64,000 nucleotides of DNA from Bacteroidales bacterium UBA5507 (GCA_002426195.1 DIOT01000005.1:1-64000); one strand, 5' to 3'. Counted from the stretch's first letter, positions 17,031 to 26,598 are shown. Translations and numbers: made by a program. Notes: generated from the letters alone by a model not told the origin.

Positions 17031-18896
17031 ATGGAACGCAAAGAGATCCTAAGTTTCATTCAGAAAATTGAATTATTCAAAGGACTGAATGAAGTTGAAC
17101 TTAACACAGTTTCAGAAGCAATCGAAACAACTAAAATTGCTGAAGGCGATTTCCTTTTCCGCGAAAATGACAAGCGCGAAAAAATCTTCCTTATCTATGA
17201 TGGAACAGTAGAACTCACTAAAACAACAGCGATAGGAAGAGAACAGAAGCTAACCTATTTCAGTAAATTAGACTTTCTTGGAGAAGGTTCACTTACTGAA
17301 GAGTCAGAACATTCAACCAACGCCCGCGCAAAAACAGAAGTAACGGCCCTGCTACTCTATCGCAACTTTTTTGAGGCAAACGGAGCCATCTCGCTTAAAA
17401 TATTCTCTAATGTTGCAAGGGTTATCTCACGTAGAATGCGACAAACTAATGCCCGTATGGTTAGCTCGGCTGCCCAATACGAATCAGGCAGAACGCGTAC
17501 GGAGCATGATCTGTTGGGTTACCGCGAAGTACCTTATGAAAATTATTATGGTATTCAGACCCTCAGAGCTATTGAAAATTTCAATATCTCGGGTGTCCAG
17601 CTTAACTTCCATCCGGTGTTTATTGAAGCCCTTGCAATGGTCAAAATGGCATCAGCCAAAGCAAACTATGACCTCGGACTACTCAGCGAACCACTTGCAA
17701 ATGCAATGATACAAGCATGCGAGGAAGTTATGCACGGAAAATACACCTACCACTTTGTTGTCGATATGATTCAGGGAGGCGCTGGTACCTCAACCAATAT
17801 GAATGCTAATGAGGTTATTGCCAACCGGGCACTTGAAATTATGGGTTACGAGAAAGGTCAGTATGAATTCTGCCACCCAAATAATCATGTTAATTTATCT
17901 CAGTCAACCAATGATGCTTACCCAACAGCCATCAAGATTGCGCTTCTGAAAAATAACAAGAAGCTTATTGCTGTTTTAAAAGACCTGATTGAAGCATTCC
18001 GTAAAAAAGCTGCCGAATTTACAAATGTCATTAAAATGGGTAGAACTCAATTACAGGACGCTGTACCAATGACCTTAGGACAAGAATTCTCGGCTTATGC
18101 TACCATGCTTGAGGAGGAAATAGCCCGCTTAAATCAGAACGTTCAACTATTCCTTGAAATTAATATGGGTGGGACTGCAATTGGTACAGGTATTAATGCT
18201 GATCCCCGGTACAGTGAAATTGTAACCCGCCATCTGGCTGAAATCAGCGGTTATCCTGTCGTCCTTGCTGCCGACCTCGTCGAAGCTACACAGGATACAG
18301 GTGCTTTCATTATGTATTCATCTGCAATAAAGAGACTTGCTGTTAAGCTTTCAAAGATTTCAAACGACCTCCGCCTGTTATCATCAGGACCAAGAGCCGG
18401 CTTTAATGAAATAAATCTTCCTCCAATGCAACCCGGAAGTACAATTATGCCGGGAAAAGTAAACCCTGTAATTCCCGAAGTCGTTAACCAAATTGCTTTC
18501 AGGGTAATAGGAAATGACTTAACTATTACTATGGCTGCTGAAGCCGGACAATTGGAGCTTAATGTTATGGAACCTATTATTACTCATTGCCTGTTTGAAT
18601 CTATTGAAATGCTTAAGAATGGCATGAGCACTCTTAATCACCGTTGTATTTCAGGAATTACTGCAAATGAAGAGGTATGCCGGAATATGGTTTACAATAG
18701 CATTGGCCTTGTTACTGCACTGAATCCAATTATTGGTTACGAAGCTTCAACAATGCTTGCTAAACAAGCTCTTGAGACTGGAAAGAGGGTTTATGACCTC
18801 GTTCTTGAAAATAATATTTTATCGAAGGAAGACCTCGACGAAGCATTGAACCCAATTAACATGTTAGGACCTAAAGCAATGAAGAGCCAGGGCTAA
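17031..18896 (+). CDS. aspA: Aspartate ammonia-lyase with N-terminal cyclic-nucleotide-binding domain
   Basis: Aspartase deaminates L-aspartate to fumarate and ammonia. The C-terminal 470 residues are canonical aspartase/fumarase superfamily: GGAGTSTNMNANEVIANRA, QSTNDAYPTA, 'GRTQLQDAVPMTLGQE' and the signature GSTIMPGKVNP at about 469-479. Residues 1-140 are an extra cNMP-binding (CRP-like) domain: a jelly-roll start at 'IELFKGLNEVELNTV', the phosphate-binding cassette LGEGSLTEESEHSTNARAKT with a retained Arg, and a C-helix ending in 'RRMRQTNARM'. Total length is 621 residues against about 470 for ordinary AspA. The fusion suggests allosteric control by a cyclic nucleotide. A strong terminator follows at 18916. 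Confidence 0.93.
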   Translation: MERKEILSFIQKIELFKGLNEVELNTVSEAIETTKIAEGDFLFRENDKREKIFLIYDGTVELTKTTAIGREQKLTYFSKLDFLGEGSLTEESEHSTNARAKTEVTALLLYRNFFEANGAISLKIFSNVARVISRRMRQTNARMVSSAAQYESGRTRTEHDLLGYREVPYENYYGIQTLRAIENFNISGVQLNFHPVFIEALAMVKMASAKANYDLGLLSEPLANAMIQACEEVMHGKYTYHFVVDMIQGGAGTSTNMNANEVIANRALEIMGYEKGQYEFCHPNNHVNLSQSTNDAYPTAIKIALLKNNKKLIAVLKDLIEAFRKKAAEFTNVIKMGRTQLQDAVPMTLGQEFSAYATMLEEEIARLNQNVQLFLEINMGGTAIGTGINADPRYSEIVTRHLAEISGYPVVLAADLVEATQDTGAFIMYSSAIKRLAVKLSKISNDLRLLSSGPRAGFNEINLPPMQPGSTIMPGKVNPVIPEVVNQIAFRVIGNDLTITMAAEAGQLELNVMEPIITHCLFESIEMLKNGMSTLNHRCISGITANEEVCRNMVYNSIGLVTALNPIIGYEASTMLAKQALETGKRVYDLVLENNILSKEDLDEALNPINMLGPKAMKSQG

Positions 18897-18915
18897 AACG
18901 CTTCTGAACTATTAA

Positions 18916-18953
18916 AAATCCTGTCAGGAATGTAATCAAACCTGACAGGATTT
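18916..18953. terminator. Bidirectional hairpin terminator between aspA and purC
   Basis: AAATCCTGTCAGG (18916-18928) and CCTGACAGGATTT (18941-18953) form a perfect 13-bp stem with a 12-nt loop between the two convergent genes. A/T-rich flanks on both sides allow use in both directions. Confidence 0.85.
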
Positions 18954-18956
18954 ATT

Positions 18957-19910
18957 TTATCTGTAATATGCGGTAATAAAGTTGTTGATATTACTTTCAA
19001 CTCTTTTCAGTACATTGGAGATATCGGCTCTTTCAAACTTTACGCCGGTTATACTTTCATATAATTCAATATATCTCTCTGATACCTGGGTAACGAACTC
19101 TTCTGACATTTCAGGAACTTGTTGACCTTCCTTACCCTGAAATCCATTTGCAATGAGCCACTCCCTTACAAATTCTTTTGACAATTGTTTCTGTGATTCA
19201 CCCTTATTCTGTCTTTCTTCATATCCCTCCAGATAAAAATATCTTGACGAATCGGGTGTATGTATCTCGTCGATCAGGTAAATATCGCTCCCATCCTTGC
19301 CAAACTCGTATTTAGTATCAACTAAAATAAGTCCCATCTTCGCGGCTATTTCTGTCCCCCTTGCAAAAATCTGTCTTGTATAATTTTCCAACTTCGTATA
19401 ATCTTCCTCTGAAACCAGACCCGATTGTAAAATTTCTTCTCGTGAAATATCTTCATCGTGGCCAATCATGGCCTTTGTAGTTGGAGTAATTATTGGTTGT
19501 GGAAATTTATCATTCTCTTTCATACCTTCAGGCATTGCTACACCGCAAAGAGTGCGCTTACCACTTTTATACTCTCTCCAGGCGTGACCCGATAAATATC
19601 CCCTGATTACCATTTCGACTTTAAATGGTTCACAAAGCCTTCCAACAGTAACCATAGGATCGGGAGTGGCAATCTTCCAATTAGGTACAATATCTGAAGT
19701 GTCATCAAGAAACCTCGAAGCTATCTGATTTAAAACCTGGCCTTTATAGGGTATTCCCTTTGGTAATACAACATCAAACGCTGATATACGGTCAGTTGTT
19801 ACCATGATAAGCAATTCATCTTTAATGTGATATACATCACGTACTTTCCCAATATAAAGGTTAGTTTGTCCGGGAAAATTAAAATTTGTCTTTACAACTG
19901 CATTCGGCAT
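18957..19910 (-). CDS. purC: Phosphoribosylaminoimidazole-succinocarboxamide synthase
   Basis: SAICAR synthetase joins CAIR with aspartate using ATP in purine synthesis. The 317-residue protein is the longer (about 300 aa) form seen in Bacteroidota and yeast, with the N-terminal pattern [30 protein letters not shown], the region [17 protein letters not shown] and the late motif [11 protein letters not shown]. It follows the TreS-like GH13 gene by 47 bp on the same strand and may be read through from it. The adjacent aspartase also uses aspartate and produces fumarate, but the two genes are convergent and separated by a terminator. Confidence 0.97.
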   Translation of the reverse strand: MPNAVVKTNFNFPGQTNLYIGKVRDVYHIKDELLIMVTTDRISAFDVVLPKGIPYKGQVLNQIASRFLDDTSDIVPNWKIATPDPMVTVGRLCEPFKVEMVIRGYLSGHAWREYKSGKRTLCGVAMPEGMKENDKFPQPIITPTTKAMIGHDEDISREEILQSGLVSEEDYTKLENYTRQIFARGTEIAAKMGLILVDTKYEFGKDGSDIYLIDEIHTPDSSRYFYLEGYEERQNKGESQKQLSKEFVREWLIANGFQGKEGQQVPEMSEEFVTQVSERYIELYESITGVKFERADISNVLKRVESNINNFITAYYR

Positions 19911-19957
19911 AAGGTTAGGTTTATTGGTTTTACACTTTTATTTAGATTCAAAATTTG

Positions 19958-21661
19958 TTATCCAAGCCAAACGAATTCGTATGGCTTCATTACATATGGG
20001 AAAGTAAGCTTATTACCTGTGAGCAGATCAACCTGATTGTTATCATGCAGCATAGAGTTATCATCAATTGTCACTTCATGTTCCGATAAATTCTGCACAA
20101 CAGTAATAACATTATTATCGTATTCCCGCCTATAAGCCAGCAATTTTCTGTCAGCAGACTTTTCTGGCTTTAACCATACTATTTTTCCCCGGCCAAAAAC
20201 AGAATTTTTTGATCTTACAGCAATCAAATGCTTAATGTTGGCATAGGTGGGACTTGTGAGTGAATCAGGGTTCATAATTTCATTCTTAATCCCATCCCAA
20301 TCCATATAACCTCTTGCAAGATACCGGGAGTCTTCTTTTCCTGTCATTTTGCTATATGAATTGTAAAACTCCAGATCATTCAGCTTTGCAAATTCGTCAC
20401 CATAATATATAATGGGAGTACCCGGCAAAGTCAGCATAATACTGTATGCCAATGCAATCTTTCTGTCGTCTCGGTCAAGCAATTCTGATAATCTTGAAGC
20501 AACACCTTCCCCAAGCCGGAAATCCCAGAGTGGATACTTGCAATAGTGTGAGTGTATTATTTCGCGATCTTCAGCATTTACCATTTCAAGTGTTAGCTCA
20601 TCATGTAGTCGCAGAAAAGTAAACCATTGATTTTCATATTCTATCTCAGGAGTAATTGAAGGATGAAGTATGTTCTCAATTGGTTCGGGCTTTTGAATTG
20701 CCAGCGACTTAAAGATCATAGGCATGAGTGGGAAATGGTAACCCGCATGGCATTCATCTCCTTGTCCGAAGTATCTTACCACTTCAACCGGTGGTTGACA
20801 AGCTTCAGCAAGGAGCAATGTGTTAGGCCGAACATAATCGAGAACAGCCCTGAAAATCTTAAGTATGTTATGAGCCTGTGGCAGATTCTCGCAGTCTGTT
20901 CCATCTTCCTTCCATATGTAAGGTATGGCATCAGCCCTGAAGCCATCAAGACCCTGCTCCAGCCAGAACATCAGAATTTTAATGACTTCTATTATTACAT
21001 CAGGGTTTCTGTAGTTCAAATCGGGTTGAAACTCAAAAAATCTGTGGAAGAAATAATAGTCACCATCTTTCTGCCAGTTACTCGGTACCATTCCCTTGAA
21101 AATGATTCGTGTTTCCTTATACTTATCTGTGTCTTTTTCCCAGATATAATAATTGCGGTATGGATTGTCAGGACCTTTGCGTGATTCAATAAACCACGGA
21201 TGCTCTTCACTGGTATGATTCATTGCAATATCAAAAATTACCCTGATACCATGTTCATGAGCTTTGTGAAGAAACTTCCTGAACTCTTCCTGCTTCACTT
21301 CAGCAGGCGTATCAGCTGGCAAGCCAAGTAATTCGGGGCGAATGTTCCTGTAATCACGAATATCAAAACCGGCGTCGCGCATTGGAGAATCGAGAATCGG
21401 CAACAGCCACAAACAGGTTACTCCAAGCTCTTTTAAATGATCTAGCTTATCTTCAAGACCCTTAAATGTAGTATTGAAAAGATCTACATAAAGCGAATAA
21501 ACTACAGCATCCTTATACCACCCATTTGGCTGAGGAGGATATTTATAATTTTGCCTGGTCTTCTCAACCAGTTCTAGCAAATACTCTAATTTCCCTTGTT
21601 CTGAAGGTGAATATATCTGGTTCCACTCATGGGTAATCTTATCAATAACGTGCTTATCCAT
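19958..21661 (-). CDS. GH13 alpha-glucanase / trehalose synthase-like enzyme
   Basis: This 567-residue cytoplasmic protein (no signal peptide) has a complete GH13 barrel. Landmarks are the N-terminal 'WYKDAVVYSLYVDLF', the conserved region I 'VIFDIAMNHTS', the nucleophile in DGFRADAIPY, the acid/base Glu in LLAEACQPP, and the third acid in LRLHDELTLEMV. The last motif and overall order resemble trehalose synthase (TreS), which isomerises maltose to trehalose. The protein also has about 75 N-terminal residues before the barrel and a small beta C-domain. A glucosyltransferase or amylase role remains possible. The gene lies upstream of purC and divergent from a protease gene. Confidence 0.87.
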   Translation of the reverse strand: MDKHVIDKITHEWNQIYSPSEQGKLEYLLELVEKTRQNYKYPPQPNGWYKDAVVYSLYVDLFNTTFKGLEDKLDHLKELGVTCLWLLPILDSPMRDAGFDIRDYRNIRPELLGLPADTPAEVKQEEFRKFLHKAHEHGIRVIFDIAMNHTSEEHPWFIESRKGPDNPYRNYYIWEKDTDKYKETRIIFKGMVPSNWQKDGDYYFFHRFFEFQPDLNYRNPDVIIEVIKILMFWLEQGLDGFRADAIPYIWKEDGTDCENLPQAHNILKIFRAVLDYVRPNTLLLAEACQPPVEVVRYFGQGDECHAGYHFPLMPMIFKSLAIQKPEPIENILHPSITPEIEYENQWFTFLRLHDELTLEMVNAEDREIIHSHYCKYPLWDFRLGEGVASRLSELLDRDDRKIALAYSIMLTLPGTPIIYYGDEFAKLNDLEFYNSYSKMTGKEDSRYLARGYMDWDGIKNEIMNPDSLTSPTYANIKHLIAVRSKNSVFGRGKIVWLKPEKSADRKLLAYRREYDNNVITVVQNLSEHEVTIDDNSMLHDNNQVDLLTGNKLTFPYVMKPYEFVWLG

Positions 21662-21701
21662 AAACTTTTAAATAATTTGTCAATCATTGAAATATTTTCT
21701 G

Positions 21702-21709
21702 CAAATTTA
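21702..21709 (-). promoter_or_regulatory. Putative -7 box for the GH13 gene
   Basis: On the minus strand this reads TAAATTTG (TAnnTTTG), 41 bp upstream of the ATG at 21661. Confidence 0.45.
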
Positions 21710-21749
21710 CTTTATTAAATGAAGGCAATAAAGGGTTATTAATTTTAAT

Positions 21750-22973
21750 ATGCTTCATCTCAGATTGCTTTTGGTGTTTATCTTAATCGGGGGCTTAAAT
21801 GTTAGTGCCCAGATCAACACTTTCAGGTTATCAGAAAAGAAAAAAAAGGAAATAAGAAGTTTCGAAAACTACGATAACCTCGTCATAATTAACGTCTTGT
21901 TGCAAGATACAATTCCGATAAAACTTATACTCGATAGCGGAATTGAAGGACTAATAATTACCGATCCACAGTTGGTTTCTGCATTTGAGCCTTATTGTCT
22001 AAGAAAATTCAAGCTTACAGCGCCAGGGAATTCAGTATCTCTGGATGCATGTGTCACACCGGTCGTTAAGGTAAGTTTTGGAAATCTGGAACCAATGTTC
22101 GGCAACATGATTCTTCTGCAGGAAGAGATTTTTTCTCTCGATTCATTCATTGGGGCTAAAGTGCATGGATTAATAGGGATTGACAAGTTTAAGCAGCTTG
22201 CTGTCACAATCAATTATTACAAAAATCAAATCCGATTTACCCGACCACAGGATTATAAAGTTCCGTTTATGGCGGAAGTGATTCCCCTGCATCTATTGCG
22301 CGGACGGCCATTTATGACTGCAAGGGTTGAACTTGATACAAAGGAAATCCGCGACTTATGGCTTATGATTGATTCGGGAGCTAATCATCCTCTTTTAATT
22401 GAAACCGACTCAACAGACACCTACCAACCCCTCAACTCTCTTGAAGGAACAATTGGACGAGGATTAGGTGGAAACATTAACGGAGAGTTCGTTCGCTCAG
22501 GTTGGATTATGTTGGGCAATTACCGACTAGACAACATAATAACTTCGCTCTCATCGGATTACTTTATTGGAAGCCCATCAATCAGGGATCACCGTAATGG
22601 AACATTGGGAGCCGGAGCACTATCAAGGTTTAATGTTACGTTTGATTACTCTAATAATAGGATGATTCTTGAGAAAGGCAGAAAATTCAATCAACCTTTT
22701 GAATATAATATGAGTGGTATTATATTTGAAAGTGCAAGTACTGATTTCAACCTATTCAAAGTAAGCGAAGTAATTAAAGATTCACCTGCTTACCATGCAG
22801 GAATAGAAGCAGGAGATCTCTTAATTGGCATCAACGATAAACCCGTGTTCGAACTTTCACTTGCCGAATTAAACGGAATGCTCAATCGAAACCCCGGGAC
22901 TCTTATATCGTTGATTATGAACCGTGATGGCAAACCAATGAATTTCAAATTTAAATTGGAAAGATTAATCTGA
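21750..22973 (+). CDS. Secreted retropepsin-like aspartic protease with PDZ domain
   Basis: This 407-residue protein has a signal peptide ending near VSAQ. Two aspartic protease half-sites are visible: LILDSGIEG (around residue 56) and LMIDSGANH (around residue 206), both DSG versions of the D-T/S-G active site. This suggests an internally duplicated, single-chain protease. The C-terminal 90 residues form a PDZ domain ('DSPAYHAGIEAGDLLIGIND', then the LNGML and LIMNRDGK strands). The combination is common in Bacteroidota envelope proteins of unknown substrate. The gene lies upstream of the SusA-like gene in the same direction with an 88-bp gap that has its own promoter box. Confidence 0.87.
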   Translation: MLHLRLLLVFILIGGLNVSAQINTFRLSEKKKKEIRSFENYDNLVIINVLLQDTIPIKLILDSGIEGLIITDPQLVSAFEPYCLRKFKLTAPGNSVSLDACVTPVVKVSFGNLEPMFGNMILLQEEIFSLDSFIGAKVHGLIGIDKFKQLAVTINYYKNQIRFTRPQDYKVPFMAEVIPLHLLRGRPFMTARVELDTKEIRDLWLMIDSGANHPLLIETDSTDTYQPLNSLEGTIGRGLGGNINGEFVRSGWIMLGNYRLDNIITSLSSDYFIGSPSIRDHRNGTLGAGALSRFNVTFDYSNNRMILEKGRKFNQPFEYNMSGIIFESASTDFNLFKVSEVIKDSPAYHAGIEAGDLLIGINDKPVFELSLAELNGMLNRNPGTLISLIMNRDGKPMNFKFKLERLI

Positions 22974-23031
22974 TTAAATTAATTTTATACAGCTAACTGC
23001 TATTCCCCTGTCCTATCTGCCGGTAAATACC

Positions 23032-23039
23032 TAATTTTG
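23032..23039 (+). promoter_or_regulatory. Putative -7 box for the SusA-like gene
   Basis: TAATTTTG (TAnnTTTG) lies 23 bp before the ATG at 23062. Confidence 0.45.
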
Positions 23040-23061
23040 AACTTCAAATAATTCATTAATT

Positions 23062-24930
23062 ATGAAAGGCACTTTTACCGGGCATTATTACTGGCAGGCA
23101 CTATCTATTCTGCTTATTTTCAATATACAATCTTCCTGTGCTCAAAATAATATTCGTATTGAACCACCATTTTGGTGGGCTGGTATGAATGTATCTGAGC
23201 TTCAGTTGTTGGTCTATGCTGATGATATAGCTCTTTGTGACGTCGAAATTAAACATCCGGGAATCACACTCTCAAAAATAAATAAGGTTGATAATTCAAA
23301 TTACCTCTTCCTTGACCTTATCATTGAAAAAGACACAAAACCAGGTGACTTTAAAATAAATTTTACAAAAGACAACAAAACTCATTTATCCTATAATTAT
23401 AAACTGCTTGAAAGAGAGCCGAATTCATCTCAAAGGAAAGGGTTTGGGCCCTCAGATGTAATTTATCTGCTTATGCCCGACAGATTTGCGAATGGTGATC
23501 CAGGGAATGACAGTCACCCTGAAATGCTGGAAAAAGCCGACAGAAGCAACCCTTCCGGAAGGCACGGTGGAGATATAGCCGGTATTAAACAGAATCTCGA
23601 TTACATTAAAGATCTTGGATTTACAGCAGTTTGGATAAATCCATTACTTGAGAACAATCAACCTGTATATTCATATCATGGATATGCTATTACTGATTTC
23701 TATAAAGTTGACCCGCGTTTCGGAACTAATGAAGATTACAGAGATCTGGTTAACTCAGCTCATAACAAAGGTCTTAAGGTTATAATGGATATGATATTCA
23801 ACCATTGTGGAATCAACCACTGGTTTATTAAAGACCTGCCCGGTAAAGGTTGGATACACGAATTCCCAACTTTTACACGTTCAAATTTCAGAGCTGAGTC
23901 ATTATCCGACCCTTATGCTTCGGAATATGATAAAAATCAAATGCAGCAAGGATGGTTTGACAACAATATGCCCGACTTTGACCAAAGAAACCCACTGGTA
24001 AGTAAGTACCTGATTCAAAACAGCATCTGGTGGATTGAATATGCGGGTATTGATGGGATAAGAATGGATACCCAGCCATATCCGTATAAAGAGATCATGA
24101 CCGAATGGACAAAACACGTATTCTCAGAATATCCTGATTTCAACATTGTCGGAGAAGCATGGATGCAACGAGAAAGCATGACATCCTATTACCAGAAAGA
24201 TTCGAAATTAGGAAATGGTTATAACTCAGGAGTGTCAAGTATTACAGACTTTCCAATGTATAATGCTATTACAAAAGCATTTTCCGAACCAGAGGGCTGG
24301 TCAGAAGGAATGGCCCGTATTTATTATGTATTGGCACAGGATTTCCTTTTTTCGAATCCATCCTACAACCTCATTTTTGCTGATAATCATGACCTTAATC
24401 GCTTCTACACTTCAATTAATAAAGACCTTGATGCATATAAACTTGCTATGACTTTTCTTTTAACAACCAGGGGAATACCAACTATATATTACGGCACAGA
24501 GTTTTTGATGGAAGGTGAGGAACCGAAAGGACACGGCGAAATCCGTAAAGATTTCCCGGGTGGATGGGCAACTGATTCTCTGGATTTTTTTACCGGAAAA
24601 GGTAAAACCATAGAGCAGCAGGAAGCTTTCAAACATTTGCAGGTTCTTCTTAATTGGCGACAAACCAATGAAGCAGTCAGTAAAGGCAACTTAAAGCACT
24701 ACATTCCACAAAACGGAGTATATGTTTATTTCAGAGAATATGGCGACCAGCGAGTGATGGTAATTCTTAATAACAGTAAAGAAGCACAGTCAATTGAAAC
24801 AAGCAGATTTCAGGAAAGCCTGAGAAACACCTTATACGGAACTAATGTAATGACAGGAAATAAATTTACGTTCAGAAATTCAATATTACTTGCTCCTCGT
24901 GAATCGCTGGTAATCGAGTTGAATAATTAA
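23062..24930 (+). CDS. SusA-like periplasmic GH13 (neopullulanase/cyclomaltodextrinase type)
   Basis: This enzyme likely cleaves maltooligosaccharides or cyclodextrins in the periplasm. The 622-residue protein has a signal peptide ending near SSCAQ. An N-terminal Ig-like cyclomaltodextrinase domain (about 30-125) opens with 'IEPPFWWAGM'. The GH13 barrel has DMIFNHCG, the nucleophile in DGIRMDTQPY, the acid/base in IVGEAWMQ and FADNHDLNRF. Length matches Bacteroides SusA (about 617). No susB, susC, susD or susR lies beside it, so this is a solitary starch-degrading gene rather than a full Sus locus. A GH25 lysozyme gene follows after 38 bp. Confidence 0.93.
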   Translation: MKGTFTGHYYWQALSILLIFNIQSSCAQNNIRIEPPFWWAGMNVSELQLLVYADDIALCDVEIKHPGITLSKINKVDNSNYLFLDLIIEKDTKPGDFKINFTKDNKTHLSYNYKLLEREPNSSQRKGFGPSDVIYLLMPDRFANGDPGNDSHPEMLEKADRSNPSGRHGGDIAGIKQNLDYIKDLGFTAVWINPLLENNQPVYSYHGYAITDFYKVDPRFGTNEDYRDLVNSAHNKGLKVIMDMIFNHCGINHWFIKDLPGKGWIHEFPTFTRSNFRAESLSDPYASEYDKNQMQQGWFDNNMPDFDQRNPLVSKYLIQNSIWWIEYAGIDGIRMDTQPYPYKEIMTEWTKHVFSEYPDFNIVGEAWMQRESMTSYYQKDSKLGNGYNSGVSSITDFPMYNAITKAFSEPEGWSEGMARIYYVLAQDFLFSNPSYNLIFADNHDLNRFYTSINKDLDAYKLAMTFLLTTRGIPTIYYGTEFLMEGEEPKGHGEIRKDFPGGWATDSLDFFTGKGKTIEQQEAFKHLQVLLNWRQTNEAVSKGNLKHYIPQNGVYVYFREYGDQRVMVILNNSKEAQSIETSRFQESLRNTLYGTNVMTGNKFTFRNSILLAPRESLVIELNN

Positions 24931-24968
24931 CCGGGTTAAGCTGAAATTTTTGTGAGAATTATTGAGTA

Positions 24969-25790
24969 ATGGCACAAGCGTCAAAGAAAAGGAAGAGAGT
25001 AAAAAGAAAATACTCCATAAGGAAAATTGCGTCTACAGGGATTATTGTGTTGGTTTTGGCAATTTTAAGTCAGTCGATTATTAGGTCAATAAAGCTATTC
25101 ATCAAAGAAGGTTTTGAGTTTAATGAGGTTGTTCAAACCGAAAATCTCCTGAACTTCGGAGTCCCTCTGCCATCAGGATATAAAGTTCATGGAATTGATA
25201 TCTCACATCACCAAAAACACATTAAATGGTCTGATGTAGCCTCAATAGATGTAAACGGAACTAAAATATGTTTTGCTTTTATTAAAGCGACAGAAGGAAT
25301 AACCAGGCATGACAATAATTTCACAATAAACTGGAAAAACAGTAAGAAAGCAGGCATTATGAGGGGTGCATACCATTTTTATTATCCTACCCGGGATGCT
25401 GTAAAGCAGGCAAATAATTTCATAAATCATGTAAAACTTGAACCTGGGGACCTGCCACCGGTGCTGGATATTGAACTTTCCAAAGGGAAGTCAAAAGATG
25501 ATATTGTGAAAGGGTGCCGTGAATGGTGTAATACAATTGAAGAACATTATGGAGTAAAGCCAATAATATATACCAACCCTACTTTTTATGATAAATACCT
25601 TAAGGATGATTTTGAGGATTATCCTCTATGGATTGCACATTATCATAAAGAATTACCCCGTATGCACCATCGCGATTGGATTTTCTGGCAGCATACTGAC
25701 AGGGCAACTATAACCGGCATTAGCAAACCTGTAGATTTGAATGTATTTAACGGCAGCTTGCGTGATTTATCCAGACATTGCATTAAATAA
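24969..25790 (+). CDS. Membrane-anchored GH25 lysozyme
   Basis: GH25 enzymes (Chalaropsis type) cleave the MurNAc-GlcNAc bond of peptidoglycan. The 273-residue protein has a very basic N-terminus (KKRKRVKRKYS) followed by one membrane segment (about 20-40), so the catalytic domain faces the periplasm. Motifs in order are HGIDISHHQ with the catalytic Asp, FIKATEG, YHFYYP, PVLDIELS with the D-x-E pair, IIYTNPTFY and WIFWQHTD. It may remodel the cell's own wall. It is 38 bp downstream of the SusA-like gene and upstream of the large palindrome at 25863-26013. Confidence 0.93.
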   Translation: MAQASKKRKRVKRKYSIRKIASTGIIVLVLAILSQSIIRSIKLFIKEGFEFNEVVQTENLLNFGVPLPSGYKVHGIDISHHQKHIKWSDVASIDVNGTKICFAFIKATEGITRHDNNFTINWKNSKKAGIMRGAYHFYYPTRDAVKQANNFINHVKLEPGDLPPVLDIELSKGKSKDDIVKGCREWCNTIEEHYGVKPIIYTNPTFYDKYLKDDFEDYPLWIAHYHKELPRMHHRDWIFWQHTDRATITGISKPVDLNVFNGSLRDLSRHCIK

Positions 25791-25862
25791 CCTCTAAAAA
25801 GCTATTGAGCAATTACGCATCCTGAATAACACTTATCCGCCTGTCGCTTATCAAGCATTCAC

Positions 25863-26013
25863 ATTGGATATAAAGTAATGCTAAAGAGGATATTAAACTA
25901 CCATTGACAGGGGGTTGAGAGGGGGCGAGGAGGGGGTTGATCTGCATCCATAGCGGCTCAACCCTCTCTCAACCCCCTCTCAACCCCCTCTCGGTATCCA
26001 CTTTATATTCAAT
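25863..26013. repeat. 150-bp imperfect palindrome with 11-nt G-rich and C-rich repeat arrays
   Basis: Intergenic 25791-26094 (304 bp) holds this structure and otherwise no gene. Outer arms 25863-25876 and 26000-26013 match as reverse complements in 13 of 14 positions; the one mismatch is a G-U pair in RNA. Inside, the left arm has three 11-nt units beginning GGGGG (starts 25910, 25921, 25932). The right arm has the complementary units with C runs at 25962, 25973 and 25984. An exact 16-bp complement joins 25910-25925 and 25973-25988. The middle (about 25941-25957) is the loop. It may be a MITE-like or REP-like element or a strong terminator; three G5 runs also suggest quadruplex potential. Confidence 0.8.
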
Positions 26014-26094
26014 CAATCTTCAATGTCATTTCAGCCATCGTATTAAATAAATTTTCCATAACTTAGTCAGTTGCTTTTTCAAAAAATCATTCAA

Positions 26095-26598
26095 ATGGAA
26101 ACTGAAACTTTACCTAAGGCAGCTAAAACTCAGGAAGACATGTGCTGCCCACCTTTCGATCCTGCTTTATGGGACGACAAACTCCTCTCATGGGACAATA
26201 AACCCTTCATAAAGGACAGTGTAAAAACTTTCTTTTTTATGCCCCTGAATTTTGGAGGTGTTATGAAACGGTTAAACAAACTTGTAGTTGAAAACAATGC
26301 CGTAATGCCAGACTGGCTATGTCTATCAGACCATACGAGTAAATGGAATATGGATGTTTATCTCGCTGTGGACAAAGTAGTTGAAGGCGCAGTTAACGTT
26401 CAGCTAAATGGCAATTACTACTGCAAAGTTTATGAAGGTCCTTTCAAAGATACAGGGAAATGGGGTACTGACTTCCAAAGTACTGTTAAATCAAAAAATA
26501 TCAATATCGGCAAATGCTATATGTGGTATACTACATGTCCTAAATGTGCCATAAAATATGGCAAAAACTACACCGTTTTTATAGGTGAAGTTATTTAA
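26095..26598 (+). CDS. Conserved hypothetical protein with CC and CxxC motifs
   Basis: This is a 167-residue soluble protein from the ATG at 26095; the frame is open a little further upstream but without an ATG. There is no signal peptide. Features are an N-terminal 'DMCCPPFDP' motif, an aromatic-rich 'SVKTFFFMPLNFGG' stretch, a very regular central 'PDWLCLSDHTSKWNMDVYL' segment and a C-terminal 'MWYTTCPKCAIKYGKNY' with a CxxC pair. The Cys distribution could bind a metal or form disulfides. I do not recognise a characterised family; homologues are, to my memory, often labelled only 'hydrolase'. It ends in a 4-bp tail-to-tail overlap with the aminotransferase gene. Confidence 0.82.
   Translation: METETLPKAAKTQEDMCCPPFDPALWDDKLLSWDNKPFIKDSVKTFFFMPLNFGGVMKRLNKLVVENNAVMPDWLCLSDHTSKWNMDVYLAVDKVVEGAVNVQLNGNYYCKVYEGPFKDTGKWGTDFQSTVKSKNINIGKCYMWYTTCPKCAIKYGKNYTVFIGEVI

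Noticed and set aside
23062..24930. A complete Sus starch-utilisation locus
   Set aside because: Only a SusA-like enzyme is present; no susB, C, D or R genes lie next to it, and the TonB receptor is 20 kb away without a SusD partner.
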